A DNA stretch of 47,658 nt. Origin: Clostridia bacterium (GTDB lineage: Bacteria > Bacillota > Clostridia > Oscillospirales > CAG-272). Where the stretch lies: the NCBI GenBank assembly GCA_017631085.1, contig JAGBTY010000051.1:1-47658 (forward strand), in the 5' to 3' direction. This document shows, in pieces, positions 1 through 7,660 of this stretch. The position numbers and the translations under genes were made by a program. How positions within the stretch are numbered: the first letter of the stretch is position 1; the number at the start of each line of letters is the position of its first letter. The notes under the pieces are model-generated. The model had not been told where the DNA came from. It ran no database searches and was given only the letters and a program-made list of their open reading frames with translations.

Positions 1-69
1 AACAAAGAAAAAAAGAAGAAAAAAGAGGAAAAGGATAAGAAAGAGGAGCCTGAAAAAGAGGAACTATGA
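1..69 (+). CDS. C-terminal tail of a Lys/Glu-rich protein (partial)
   Basis: Frame 1 is open from the left edge and ends at a TGA at 67-69. The 22 codons seen are almost all Lys and Glu, with one Pro and a final Leu. The stop lies directly against the stop of the convergent spoIIR gene, as expected for a tightly packed convergent pair. A charged low-complexity tail like this is common after a membrane or secreted domain, but the body of the protein is outside the window, so no function is offered. The purine run could also be non-coding, hence low confidence. Confidence 0.4.
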   Translation, partial: NKEKKKKKEEKDKKEEPEKEEL

Positions 70-675
70 TCAGTTTTTCAGAGCATCGTCTATTGCTTCG
101 AGTATTTTGAAGCGGAGCTTATAGCTGCCCTTATCGGTGTCGGTGATTATTTTGTATTCCTCTCCTGTAAATCCTACTTGTATTGCATCCTCTTGTTCCT
201 TTGTTGCTGCGGACATACAAAGAGGAGGAAAGAGAACACACCACCAATTTTGTCCCTCGGCGTCTCCAATGAGTATTCGAAGAGAGGTATAGCTTCCCGA
301 CGGAAAGCATAGCTCACCGTAATCTCTTGTTGGATAATCCTCATTTCCGAGAGTGACCTCAACCGAATAGTCAAAGCCTTCTGCGTCAATTGTTGCAGAG
401 GCTTTTTCTTTTAGCTTGTCTAAATTCTTTGCGAGTATTTTTTCTGCTTCTGATGACGAGGAGCAGTTTTCAACGAGTGAGGTAGTAAGCTCAAGGACGC
501 TGTCGCGTACCTTCAGCTTTAGCGCTTGGTCCTCTTCGGAATCGGAGTTTGCTAAAACGTGCAGACGGACGACCGAATCGTATATCTCATTTTCGCCGTG
601 TACGGGCATGATACCAATAAAAATAAAAATAGCGGAAAGGGAAAGAAAAACCGTAAGTAATTTTTTGGCGTACAT
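70..675 (-). CDS. spoIIR: Stage II sporulation protein R (SpoIIR)
   Basis: SpoIIR is a secreted signalling protein made in the forespore; it triggers SpoIIGA to process pro-sigma-E in the mother cell. The 201-residue product has an N-terminal hydrophobic signal segment (about residues 4-25) followed by the family hallmark VRLHVLANSDSEEDQALKLKVRD and a C-terminal half with conserved WWCVLFPPLC. I chose the ATG at 675, six codons inside the longest frame, because AGAGG lies 7 nt upstream of it while the outer ATG has no ribosome binding site. It is the last gene of a minus-strand run that begins at hisS. No sigma-F-type promoter could be recognised upstream. Identification is from family motifs recalled, not a search. 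Confidence 0.92.
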   Translation of the reverse strand: MYAKKLLTVFLSLSAIFIFIGIMPVHGENEIYDSVVRLHVLANSDSEEDQALKLKVRDSVLELTTSLVENCSSSSEAEKILAKNLDKLKEKASATIDAEGFDYSVEVTLGNEDYPTRDYGELCFPSGSYTSLRILIGDAEGQNWWCVLFPPLCMSAATKEQEDAIQVGFTGEEYKIITDTDKGSYKLRFKILEAIDDALKN

Positions 676-761
676 AGAATGACCTCTTTTCATTTTTTTA
701 TAATGTAGCCTGAATGGCTACTGAAATGATTGAGCAAAAAAGAGGATTTTATTCGCTTTTT

Positions 762-1109
762 TTATTTTTTGTTTGAAAAAACTCCAACGATCTCGCGGTA
801 GCTCATATCGGAGCTTAACTCTACGCGTCCCGTAAATGAAGTTATTTTGTCTTCTGCTCCCTTACTTTTTACGTACAGAGAAAAAATGAACGGATTTGAA
901 ATGATGTCATTTTCTTCTATGATATGTGAAAGCTCCGTGAGAGAACAGGGAGACGTTATTTCAATTACCGCTTCTTTTTGAGGTTTAAAAAAAGCGAACA
1001 TATCGTTTCCTACCGATATTATCAGACAAGCCAGAAAAAGACTGAGGAAAAATATCGGTATGAGGAAAGAATATGCTCGTTTTTTTATTGTATTATTTGT
1101 TTTTTCCAT
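762..1109 (-). CDS. Small membrane protein with MltG/YceG-like N-terminal domain
   Basis: A 115-residue protein: a basic start, one transmembrane helix (about residues 14-36), then an extracytoplasmic segment with the pattern SLTELSHIIEENDIISNPFIFSLYVKSKG and a final MSYREIVGVFSNKK. This matches the small LysM-like subdomain found in endolytic transglycosylase MltG (YceG) between its membrane anchor and catalytic domain. The catalytic domain itself is absent; the gene simply ends after that subdomain. The start at 1109 is preceded by AAGGAG at 9-nt spacing; the longer frame would overlap the upstream gene. It sits between a CPBP protease gene and spoIIR, so a sporulation or cell-wall role is possible but is inference only. 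Confidence 0.6.
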   Translation of the reverse strand: MEKTNNTIKKRAYSFLIPIFFLSLFLACLIISVGNDMFAFFKPQKEAVIEITSPCSLTELSHIIEENDIISNPFIFSLYVKSKGAEDKITSFTGRVELSSDMSYREIVGVFSNKK

Positions 1110-1138
1110 AGATCTTGCTCCTTCGGATATATCGCATC

Positions 1139-2128
1139 TTAAAAAAGGGATATTGCAACTGCGATTATGTATACTCCGAAGCAAGCAATGGCGGAAGGTG
1201 TTTTTATAACGCTTAAGTAGGACTCCTTTAGCTTTTCGCGGGTAGATATTATCGGATACCTATATGATGCGGAACGTGCCTCATAAAGATATTTTTTATA
1301 AATTCTTGCCGCTTCCGCGCAAAAGAGGGTAGCAGACAGAAGAAACGTAGTTATTACGATAAATATGAAAAACGTTTCATTGTCAGTAATGTTGTAGAGT
1401 GTACTCATATAGGGTTGCCCGAAAATTCCGAAAATATTATAAATGAAGTGGGCAAGAATAGAGCCGAGGAGTGAGCGTGTAACGTAAAATGTCAGGGCAA
1501 GGATCGCTCCCGAAAAAAGATAGACCGGAAGATTTCTTATATCAAAGTGGAGCAGAGCAAAAAATACCGAACTGAAAATTATTGCTCTTGTTACTCCGCC
1601 CTTTTCGTATTCATAGCAAAGGATACCTCTGTATATGACCTCCTCGCAGATAGCGGGGAGAGCGGCATATGCAAGGATCAGATAAAGTTTAGCGGAAAAA
1701 CCGCCTCCGCTATTTGAAACGAAGGTGTTATAAAGTGTAAAATTTCCCGAAAGGTGATCGAGGCCGCCGAAAACAAGACTTATTAAAAGCCCTCCCGAAA
1801 TTAACAGAAATGACGAAAAAATTATTATCGGAATGGAATCGACGTTTATAAGCTTGAGTCTTAAGCCCTTCAGATACTTTTCTCCGCTTAATTTACACCA
1901 TACCGCAGTTGGCAGAAGAAAGATCATCATTTGAAGGAAAACAACGCTTAAATATTCGTTATCACGGTTAAGAAGTGTAACGTCTACAAGCTTTGACACT
2001 AACAGAAGTATATACGTTGCAAGAACAACAGAGGTTGGGTTCAATACTATGTTGCGGTCCTTTTTTTGCTTTTTTTCTGCCGTACCGTTTTGAGAGGTAT
2101 TATTCTGATTTTTTTTGTTAAGTGACAT
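1139..2128 (-). CDS. CPBP family intramembrane metalloprotease
   Basis: This 329-residue protein has a Lys/Asn-rich cytoplasmic N-terminus (residues 1-30) and about eight hydrophobic segments. The three CPBP/Abi (Rce1-like) motifs are visible: EExxxR at E162, E163 and R167, an FxxxH block with H194, and HxxxN with H227 and N231. These residues form the glutamate/histidine active site of the family, so the enzyme is likely active. Substrates of bacterial members are mostly unknown; some process peptides or act in bacteriocin immunity. The start overlaps the end of the cyclo-ligase gene by 11 nt, with GGAGG 12 nt upstream of the ATG, which suggests translational coupling. Confidence 0.9.
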   Translation of the reverse strand: MSLNKKNQNNTSQNGTAEKKQKKDRNIVLNPTSVVLATYILLLVSKLVDVTLLNRDNEYLSVVFLQMMIFLLPTAVWCKLSGEKYLKGLRLKLINVDSIPIIIFSSFLLISGGLLISLVFGGLDHLSGNFTLYNTFVSNSGGGFSAKLYLILAYAALPAICEEVIYRGILCYEYEKGGVTRAIIFSSVFFALLHFDIRNLPVYLFSGAILALTFYVTRSLLGSILAHFIYNIFGIFGQPYMSTLYNITDNETFFIFIVITTFLLSATLFCAEAARIYKKYLYEARSASYRYPIISTREKLKESYLSVIKTPSAIACFGVYIIAVAISLF

Positions 2129-2735
2129 CTGGAGACATGACCTCCTTTTCGGTGATTATAATATCGACCGTCATATCATATTCGTCAGCAGGAAGCTCGT
2201 CAAATACGAAGGAGTCATAAACGAGAGCAGCCGTTATACCGTCAAATCCTTCGAGAAATCTGTCGTAATATCCTCCGCCGTAACCGAGGCGAAAGCCGTC
2301 TTTGTCAAGGGCAAGCGCGGGAACGATGCAGAGCGTGGCACATGAATTCCCCACGGTAAGCGCAGTTGCTTTCGGTTCGGGGATCTTGTACTCTCCCTCC
2401 GACAGCTCCGAAGGGGAAGCGACCAGGTGGAAGGTCATTTTTTTGGTTCCCTTATCGCATCTCGGGAAGGCTATTCTTTTTTTATCGGCAAGAGCCTTAC
2501 GGGCAAGCTTTAAAATGTCTATTTCTTTTTTTATGGGATAATAGAGGAGAAGCGTGTCCGAGGTCTTATAGCAGGACATATCGGTAAGTTTTTTTATGAT
2601 AGAGTCGTCAAGAGTTTCCTTATCAGTGTCGGAAATAGACGCGTGCTTTATTAAAAACTCTTTTCTTAAAAGCTTTTTTTGTTCGTCGACCGAAAGGTTT
2701 TCCCATTCGGGTGTATTAATCGGCAATGACTGCAT
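2118..2735 (-). CDS. 5-formyltetrahydrofolate cyclo-ligase
   Basis: It converts 5-formyl-THF to 5,10-methenyl-THF with ATP, returning stored folate to the one-carbon pool. The 205-residue product is a normal length for the family and has the ligand/ATP signature GYGGGYYDRFL near residue 165, plus the basic RKEF segment near the N-terminus. The ATG at 2735 has AGAGGAG 7 nt upstream; the longest frame would add 14 residues without a binding site. The start lies 20 nt inside the end of the DJ-1 gene. Folate-related genes (folT, folC) recur at 32 kb, but on a separate transcript. Confidence 0.93.
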   Translation of the reverse strand: MQSLPINTPEWENLSVDEQKKLLRKEFLIKHASISDTDKETLDDSIIKKLTDMSCYKTSDTLLLYYPIKKEIDILKLARKALADKKRIAFPRCDKGTKKMTFHLVASPSELSEGEYKIPEPKATALTVGNSCATLCIVPALALDKDGFRLGYGGGYYDRFLEGFDGITAALVYDSFVFDELPADEYDMTVDIIITEKEVMSPDVT

Positions 2736-3258
2736 GCTTGAGCTCCTCTGATTTTTCCTTTGAGCAAAGAAGCTCAATTATTTTAAGTCCCATATCAATG
2801 GCAACGCCCATACCCTTAGCCGTAATGAATTTACCGTCTACAACTATTTTTTCATTCTTTGAAGCTTCAGCTCCTACGAGCTTTGATTCGAATCCGGGGT
2901 AGCATGTAGCGCGTTTTCCGTGAAGAAGTCCCATATCTCCGAGAATGGAGGGTGCGGCACAGATAGCGGCAATATATGCGTCTTGCTTGAGTGCCAAGTT
3001 TATAGCATCTATCACGACGGAGCTTTTGGCAAGATTGAGCGTTCCGGGCATTCCTCCCGGTAGGAATACCATGTCGACGGTGTCTGACTTGAAGTCCTTG
3101 TCGGAAATATCAGCTGTGACAGTTATTCCGTGTGCACCGCAAATATCTTTTTTGCCAATACCGACCGTGGTGACCGAAAGACCTGCGCGTCTCATAAGGT
3201 CAAGAGGAGCGAGTGCTTCGACCTCTTCAAAGCCGTCGGCTAAAAACATATATATCAT
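2716..3258 (-). CDS. DJ-1/PfpI family protein (YajL/ThiJ type)
   Basis: A 180-residue single-domain protein of the DJ-1 superfamily. The nucleophilic cysteine C100 lies in AAICAAPSILG at the nucleophile elbow, and E14 in DGFEEVEAL corresponds to the conserved glutamate that lowers its pKa; the FLPGGMPGT loop is also present. Family members are proposed to act as glyoxalase III, protein deglycases or redox chaperones, and the true substrate is debated. It has a good AAGGAG site 8 nt before the start and lies 22 nt downstream of hisS, so it is probably co-transcribed with it. Confidence 0.9.
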   Translation of the reverse strand: MIYMFLADGFEEVEALAPLDLMRRAGLSVTTVGIGKKDICGAHGITVTADISDKDFKSDTVDMVFLPGGMPGTLNLAKSSVVIDAINLALKQDAYIAAICAAPSILGDMGLLHGKRATCYPGFESKLVGAEASKNEKIVVDGKFITAKGMGVAIDMGLKIIELLCSKEKSEELKHAVIAD

Positions 3259-3280
3259 GGGATATACTCCTTAAATCAGA

Positions 3281-4579
3281 TTATTTTGTGAAGTAATCAA
3301 TAAAACCGTCAAGAGATACGGTCGTTTCCTCGCGGGAAGCAAGGTCTTTTATTTTTACAGAGCCTGCCTCAAGCTCGGACGCGCCCATAATAAGAACGTG
3401 TGAGTAATTTTCTTTTACGGCATAATCTATCTGCTTTCCGAATTTCTTCTCGGAAAGGTATACCGAAGATGTTATACCTGCTTCGAAGAGCTTGTCAGAG
3501 ACAGCCATGTAGCTCTCATAGGGAACGTCAGAAAATCTTGTTACAAGGACCTTCTTCTCGCAAAGAGATTCGGGGATAAGTCCATGTGTCTTGAGGAAGT
3601 TTTCGAGAGTTACGTCGCCCATTCCGTATCCGACACCCGATATTTTTGCGTTGTTTACGAAAAGACCTACGAGGTTGTCGTATCTGCCTCCGCCAAACAT
3701 TGCTCTGTTGTTTTCGGGAGCATTGTCAAACACTTCGAAAACAGTACCCGTATAATAGTCAAGGCCTCTGATTATACCGAAGTCAAAGGCACAGTAGGAG
3801 TCAAGTCCTATCTTCTTCAACATATCAAAGAGGTGCAAAAGCTCCTGTGAGCCAACAGAGTCGGGGCAGAGGGCGGTAGCCTCTTCTACCGATGCAGAGT
3901 AGAGAGAATCGAGCTTGTTTATCTGCTCGTCGCTCATTCCAAGCTTTCCGAGCTCCTCTATATATACCTCCTTCGGTATCTTCTTGCGCTTGTCGATGAC
4001 CTTGGATATCTTGCGACAGCCCTCGGTATCGGTGTTTGCGATGGAAGCGACCACGTCGTTGAAGAAACGGCGGTTGCTTATGTGAACGGTAAACATTGTG
4101 TCGTCAGCGCCGAATGCCTTAAGAAGTCTTATTGCACTTATGATACACTCAAGGTCAGCCTCGTAGGTATCGCAGCCGAAAACGTCAACGTTTACCTGCC
4201 AGAATTCACGAAGTCTGCCTCTTTGAGGATTCTCGCAACGGTACATATTTGGGAAGGAGAACCAACGGAGAGGGAAGTTCAGCTCTCCCATTTTAGCGGC
4301 TACCATTCTTGCGACCGTGGGTGTCATTTCGGGACGGATAGCCATATGGCGATTTCCTCTGTCAACGAAATTGTATGTCTGCTCGTTTGCGAGCTCATCA
4401 CCGCTTTTTGCTGCATAAAGAGCGAGGGATTCGAGCATAGGGCCGTTGTATTCCTCAAAAGCGGAGGTCTCGAGTACGTTTCGTATCACACCGAAGAACC
4501 AGTTGCGAAGACGCATGTCCTCGGGATAAAAATCTCTTGTTCCTTTATAGGGCTGTGTTGGAAGAAGCTGTGCGCACAT
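3281..4579 (-). CDS. hisS: Histidine--tRNA ligase
   Basis: Class II aminoacyl-tRNA synthetase charging tRNA-His. The 432-residue sequence contains motif 2 with the RCENPQRGRLREFWQ block, the histidine-binding loop RGLDYYTGTVFEVF, and motif 3 GGGRYDNLVG. A C-terminal anticodon-binding domain begins near residue 335. Length and the presence of that domain favour a true synthetase over the HisZ regulatory paralogue. The motif 2 wording (RCENPQRG instead of the more common YERPQ.GR) marks a less common HisS subgroup. The ATG at 4579 follows AAAGGATG at about 7 nt. A strong promoter lies just upstream, and this is the first gene of the minus-strand run ending at spoIIR. Confidence 0.95.
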   Translation of the reverse strand: MCAQLLPTQPYKGTRDFYPEDMRLRNWFFGVIRNVLETSAFEEYNGPMLESLALYAAKSGDELANEQTYNFVDRGNRHMAIRPEMTPTVARMVAAKMGELNFPLRWFSFPNMYRCENPQRGRLREFWQVNVDVFGCDTYEADLECIISAIRLLKAFGADDTMFTVHISNRRFFNDVVASIANTDTEGCRKISKVIDKRKKIPKEVYIEELGKLGMSDEQINKLDSLYSASVEEATALCPDSVGSQELLHLFDMLKKIGLDSYCAFDFGIIRGLDYYTGTVFEVFDNAPENNRAMFGGGRYDNLVGLFVNNAKISGVGYGMGDVTLENFLKTHGLIPESLCEKKVLVTRFSDVPYESYMAVSDKLFEAGITSSVYLSEKKFGKQIDYAVKENYSHVLIMGASELEAGSVKIKDLASREETTVSLDGFIDYFTK

Positions 4580-4630
4580 TTTTTTACATCCTTTCAGTGT
4601 CTTGCATAATAATTATTTCAAATCATGAAT

Positions 4631-4659
4631 ATTGTATCACAATCTCCCTCTTTTGTCAA
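4631..4659 (-). promoter_or_regulatory. Sigma-A promoter of the hisS unit
   Basis: On the minus strand a perfect -35 box TTGACA (4659-4654) is followed after exactly 17 bp by TACAAT (4636-4631). The expected start would be near 4624, giving a leader of about 45 nt. No T-box-like leader fits in that space. Confidence 0.82.
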
Positions 4660-4710
4660 TCTTGAGAAAATTTTTTTACACTTTATTATTATATTATTTC
4701 TCTTATACTC

Positions 4711-4739
4711 TTGAAATAAAAAAAATTAAATGATATAAT
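4711..4739 (+). promoter_or_regulatory. Sigma-A promoter of the MATE/ABC unit
   Basis: TTGAAA at 4711-4716, a 17-bp AT-rich spacer ending in TGA, and a perfect TATAAT at 4734-4739. The TG before the -10 box makes it an extended -10 promoter. It is divergent from the hisS promoter. Confidence 0.82.
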
Positions 4740-4779
4740 GTTTAAAATACATATGTATATATAAAGAAAGGGACGAAAA

Positions 4780-6174
4780 ATGGCACGAACTAAAGAGATA
4801 GTAGATATGACTAAAGGTCCATTTTTTAAGAAGATACTCATCTTTGCCATTCCTGTTATACTAACGGGCTTTTTGCAGCAGTTTTATAATATGGCGGACC
4901 TTATAGTCGTGGGTCAGTTTGTAAATGCTAACGCCTTGTCTGCCGTTGGAAGTACGTCTCCCATAACTGCCGTGGCAACGGGATTTTTTCTCGGTCTTGC
5001 TATCGGTGGAGGAGTGTGCGCTGCTCACTCTGTAGGTGCAAAACGGGAGCATGAGGTAGGGAACGTGCTTCACACCTCATTTATTTTATCTACTGTTCTT
5101 GGTGTTCTTATTGGTGCGGTGGGAATAATCTTTGCCCCGCAATTTTTGATGCTCATGGATACGCCTGCGGATATTATGGACATGTCCGTGTTATATCTTC
5201 GCATAGTATTCTTTGGAGTTCCCGCAAATCTTATATATAGCTTTATGGCGGCAATAATGCGTGCCTGCGGAGATTCAAAAAGACCTCTTTTATTTTTGAG
5301 TATCTCGGGAATATTCAATATTGTTTTAAACGTGATATGTGTGACCGTATTTGACTTGGGTGTCTTCGGAGTTGCACTCTCAACGGCACTCGCCAACTAT
5401 CTTGCCCTGATAATGATAATGGTCTATCTTATGAGACAAAAGGGATATCTGCGTTTTTCATTTCGTATGCTTTCGGTGGATATCGAAAAGCTTAAAAAGA
5501 TATTAAAGATAGGTGTTCCATCGGGAATACAGAGTACGCTTTTCAATATTTCCAATGCGTCAATACAGGCGGCGGTAAACGGTTTTGGCTCGGACGTTAT
5601 TGCGGGTGTTACCGCGGCGGGAAGCATCATGAGCCTTATAACCATGTCGATGCACGGTCTTTACGAGGCTTCGGTGACCTTCGTAGGACAAAACTACGGC
5701 GCAGAAAACTACAGAAATATTAAAAAGGTCCTTTTGAACTGTGTCTCAATAACCGTGCTCATAGGAACGCTTATGGGGGCACTGGTGGTCCTTTTCCGTT
5801 ATCCTCTCATAAACCTGTATACCAAGGGTGATGAAGGTGTCACTGCCGCGGCAATAACGAGACTTCTTATAATGGGACCGCTTTACGTTACTTTTGGAGT
5901 GTTTGATACGGTCAACGGCGCGCTCCGAGCAATCGGAAAGAGCTTTACCTCTATGGTCATATCCATATTCGGTATAATCTTTTTACGACTTCTTTGGCTA
6001 TGGACGATATTTAAGCTCATACCAACGCCCGTATGCCTGTATTGGTCGTATCCTGCATCGTGGATGACAACTATGTTTATAGTAATAATCGTATTTATCT
6101 ATTTTTACCGCAAGCTCGTCAGGGAAAATGAAGAGCAGACAACAGACGCGGAGAAAACTGAAGTGTTAAATTGA
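4780..6174 (+). CDS. MATE family efflux transporter
   Basis: A 464-residue membrane protein with about twelve hydrophobic segments in two similar halves. The N-terminus has the MATE pattern PFFKKILIFAIPVILTGFLQQFYNMADLIVVGQFV, followed by ALSAVGSTSPI and later GAENYRNIKK in the cytoplasmic loop at the midpoint. MATE proteins export drugs, dyes or metabolites using a sodium or proton gradient; the substrate cannot be read from sequence. AAAGAAAGGGA precedes the ATG. The stop is followed 14 nt later by the start of an ABC ATPase gene, so it probably heads a six-gene transcript reaching 10.6 kb. Confidence 0.94.
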   Translation: MARTKEIVDMTKGPFFKKILIFAIPVILTGFLQQFYNMADLIVVGQFVNANALSAVGSTSPITAVATGFFLGLAIGGGVCAAHSVGAKREHEVGNVLHTSFILSTVLGVLIGAVGIIFAPQFLMLMDTPADIMDMSVLYLRIVFFGVPANLIYSFMAAIMRACGDSKRPLLFLSISGIFNIVLNVICVTVFDLGVFGVALSTALANYLALIMIMVYLMRQKGYLRFSFRMLSVDIEKLKKILKIGVPSGIQSTLFNISNASIQAAVNGFGSDVIAGVTAAGSIMSLITMSMHGLYEASVTFVGQNYGAENYRNIKKVLLNCVSITVLIGTLMGALVVLFRYPLINLYTKGDEGVTAAAITRLLIMGPLYVTFGVFDTVNGALRAIGKSFTSMVISIFGIIFLRLLWLWTIFKLIPTPVCLYWSYPASWMTTMFIVIIVFIYFYRKLVRENEEQTTDAEKTEVLN

Positions 6175-6188
6175 GGGAGGAGCAGTTA

Positions 6189-6932
6189 ATGATTGAAATC
6201 AGAGGCCTTTGCAGTAAAGCCTTGAATATAGATAGCCTGAATATAACCAATAAAGGCGTGTACGGTCTTTTGGGAAATGACGGAGCGGGGAAAACGTCTC
6301 TTTTGAACGTTTTGTGTGGAAATTCCGCTTACGACAGTGGCAGTATATCGGTCTGTGGTCACGACGCCATGTCCGAGCCTATGGAAGTGAAATATAAGGT
6401 CGGATTCGCTCCCGAAGATTTTGGATTCTTCGGAGACGATACAATATTCGAAACTCTTGATTTCGTCGGAACGGCAAAGGGTGTTCCCTCGGAGAAAAGA
6501 TACAGGCAGATAAAGGAAGCCTTGGAGCTTGTTGGACTTGAAGGGCAGAGAAAAAAGCTTTGCGCAGAGCTCACCTTACATGAGAAGAAGCTTCTTGGTA
6601 TCGCCGTAGCGCTTCTCGGCAATCCCGAGATCATTCTGCTCGACGAGCCTATGAAAAATGAAAGCGAAGAGGAAAAAGAAGAAATTGCAGAGCTTATAAA
6701 AATGCTCGGAAAGCATAAGACGGCTATAGTCTCTTCAAATGAGCCAATTGACGTCGAGGGCTTTTGCACTCATTTTATTATTCTTTCAAAGGGAAGATGT
6801 ATACTTGATTCAAGCGCTGAAGATATTCATTCTGCAATAGATCCGGAAATAAAAGCTTGTGACGGAATAGCTCTTTCCATAAGCGACGTTTACTGCGTAC
6901 TTACCCATGAGGCAGAGGAGGGAGACAAATGA
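6189..6932 (+). CDS. ABC transporter ATP-binding protein with degenerate signature (GldA-like)
   Basis: A 247-residue nucleotide-binding domain. Walker A reads GNDGAGKT near residue 29, Walker B is IILLDEP, and the Q-loop region reads GFAPED. The ABC signature, normally LSGGQ, is LTLHE, and the position after Walker B that normally carries the switch histidine reads VSSNEP. ATP binding should be kept, but the composite catalytic site is altered, so hydrolysis may be slow or need a partner. I start at 6189 because GGGAGGAG lies 6 nt upstream; the TTG at 6171 would overlap the MATE stop. The start of the permease overlaps the stop as ATGA. Confidence 0.85.
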   Translation: MIEIRGLCSKALNIDSLNITNKGVYGLLGNDGAGKTSLLNVLCGNSAYDSGSISVCGHDAMSEPMEVKYKVGFAPEDFGFFGDDTIFETLDFVGTAKGVPSEKRYRQIKEALELVGLEGQRKKLCAELTLHEKKLLGIAVALLGNPEIILLDEPMKNESEEEKEEIAELIKMLGKHKTAIVSSNEPIDVEGFCTHFIILSKGRCILDSSAEDIHSAIDPEIKACDGIALSISDVYCVLTHEAEEGDK

Positions 6933-7660
6933 GAGCTGTATTTAAAAGGGAATTTAAGGGACTGTTTCATGATATAACAGGATTTTTGTTTATAGCGGCT
7001 CATGCTTTTTTTGTGGGGCTATTCCTTATAGACCATTGTATGAAGGGCGGCCGAAGCGACGCCGAAGGAATCCTTTCAAAAATGGCTATCGTTATGGCAG
7101 TATTGCTTCCGATTCTTCTATTGAAGATAAAAAACGGAGTCCGTAAGGATACAGAAAGCTTTATGCGTACACTACCAATAAGTGCTGCAGGAGAGGTCAT
7201 TGGAAAATATCTGGCAACTCTTGCGGTCATTTTCATAAGCGTTATCCTGACGTTGCTCGGCTTTGCTTTTATAGGCTTTTTCGGGGACATAAATTATCTT
7301 TCGGTAATGTCTGCTCTCCTTATATATTTTTTGTTCAGTATGCTTTTTGCCTCGATATATCTTTTTATAACGGTATCACTGAAAGGCTTTAACGCGTCGG
7401 CTATCGTTTGCTACGCTGTGTCTGTTGTTATCTTCGCTTTCGGATTCTTTGGAGTTCTGCTCAAAAAAGTGGGTGGCGGTATTCTTGAATCGATAGCAAG
7501 ACGTGTATCTCCGTTTTTGCGTGTTGACGAGGTTGTATACGGTATTTTTGATATTACAACGGTGGCGTATTTTCTTGTTCTTACCGTTCTGTTTTTGCTT
7601 CTCGGTATTTTCGTTGCCGACAGAAGACGCGCGAATGCGCGAGGTGGGGTGAGGTCATGA
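6929..7660 (+). CDS. ABC-2 type permease (GldF-like)
   Basis: A 243-residue protein with six predicted membrane helices: near residues 13-32, 46-64, 88-115, 122-147, 155-180 and 212-235. It begins MRAVFKREFKGLFHDITGFLF, a typical ABC-2/GldF start. In Bacteroidetes, GldA-GldF-GldG support gliding; in Clostridia the same gene trio occurs without gliding and its substrate is unknown. It overlaps both neighbours by ATGA junctions, strong evidence of a functional unit with the ATPase and the GldG-like protein. Confidence 0.85.
   Translation: MRAVFKREFKGLFHDITGFLFIAAHAFFVGLFLIDHCMKGGRSDAEGILSKMAIVMAVLLPILLLKIKNGVRKDTESFMRTLPISAAGEVIGKYLATLAVIFISVILTLLGFAFIGFFGDINYLSVMSALLIYFLFSMLFASIYLFITVSLKGFNASAIVCYAVSVVIFAFGFFGVLLKKVGGGILESIARRVSPFLRVDEVVYGIFDITTVAYFLVLTVLFLLLGIFVADRRRANARGGVRS

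Noticed and set aside
705..721. Hairpin GTAGCC-TGAAT-GGCTAC before spoIIR, considered as a terminator
   Set aside because: Six-bp stem with no T-tract on either strand; it is probably chance or a minor leader structure.
4580..4624. T-box leader before hisS
   Set aside because: The space between the predicted transcription start and the ATG is about 45 nt, too short for a T-box, and no T-box sequence was seen. The same holds for trpS.
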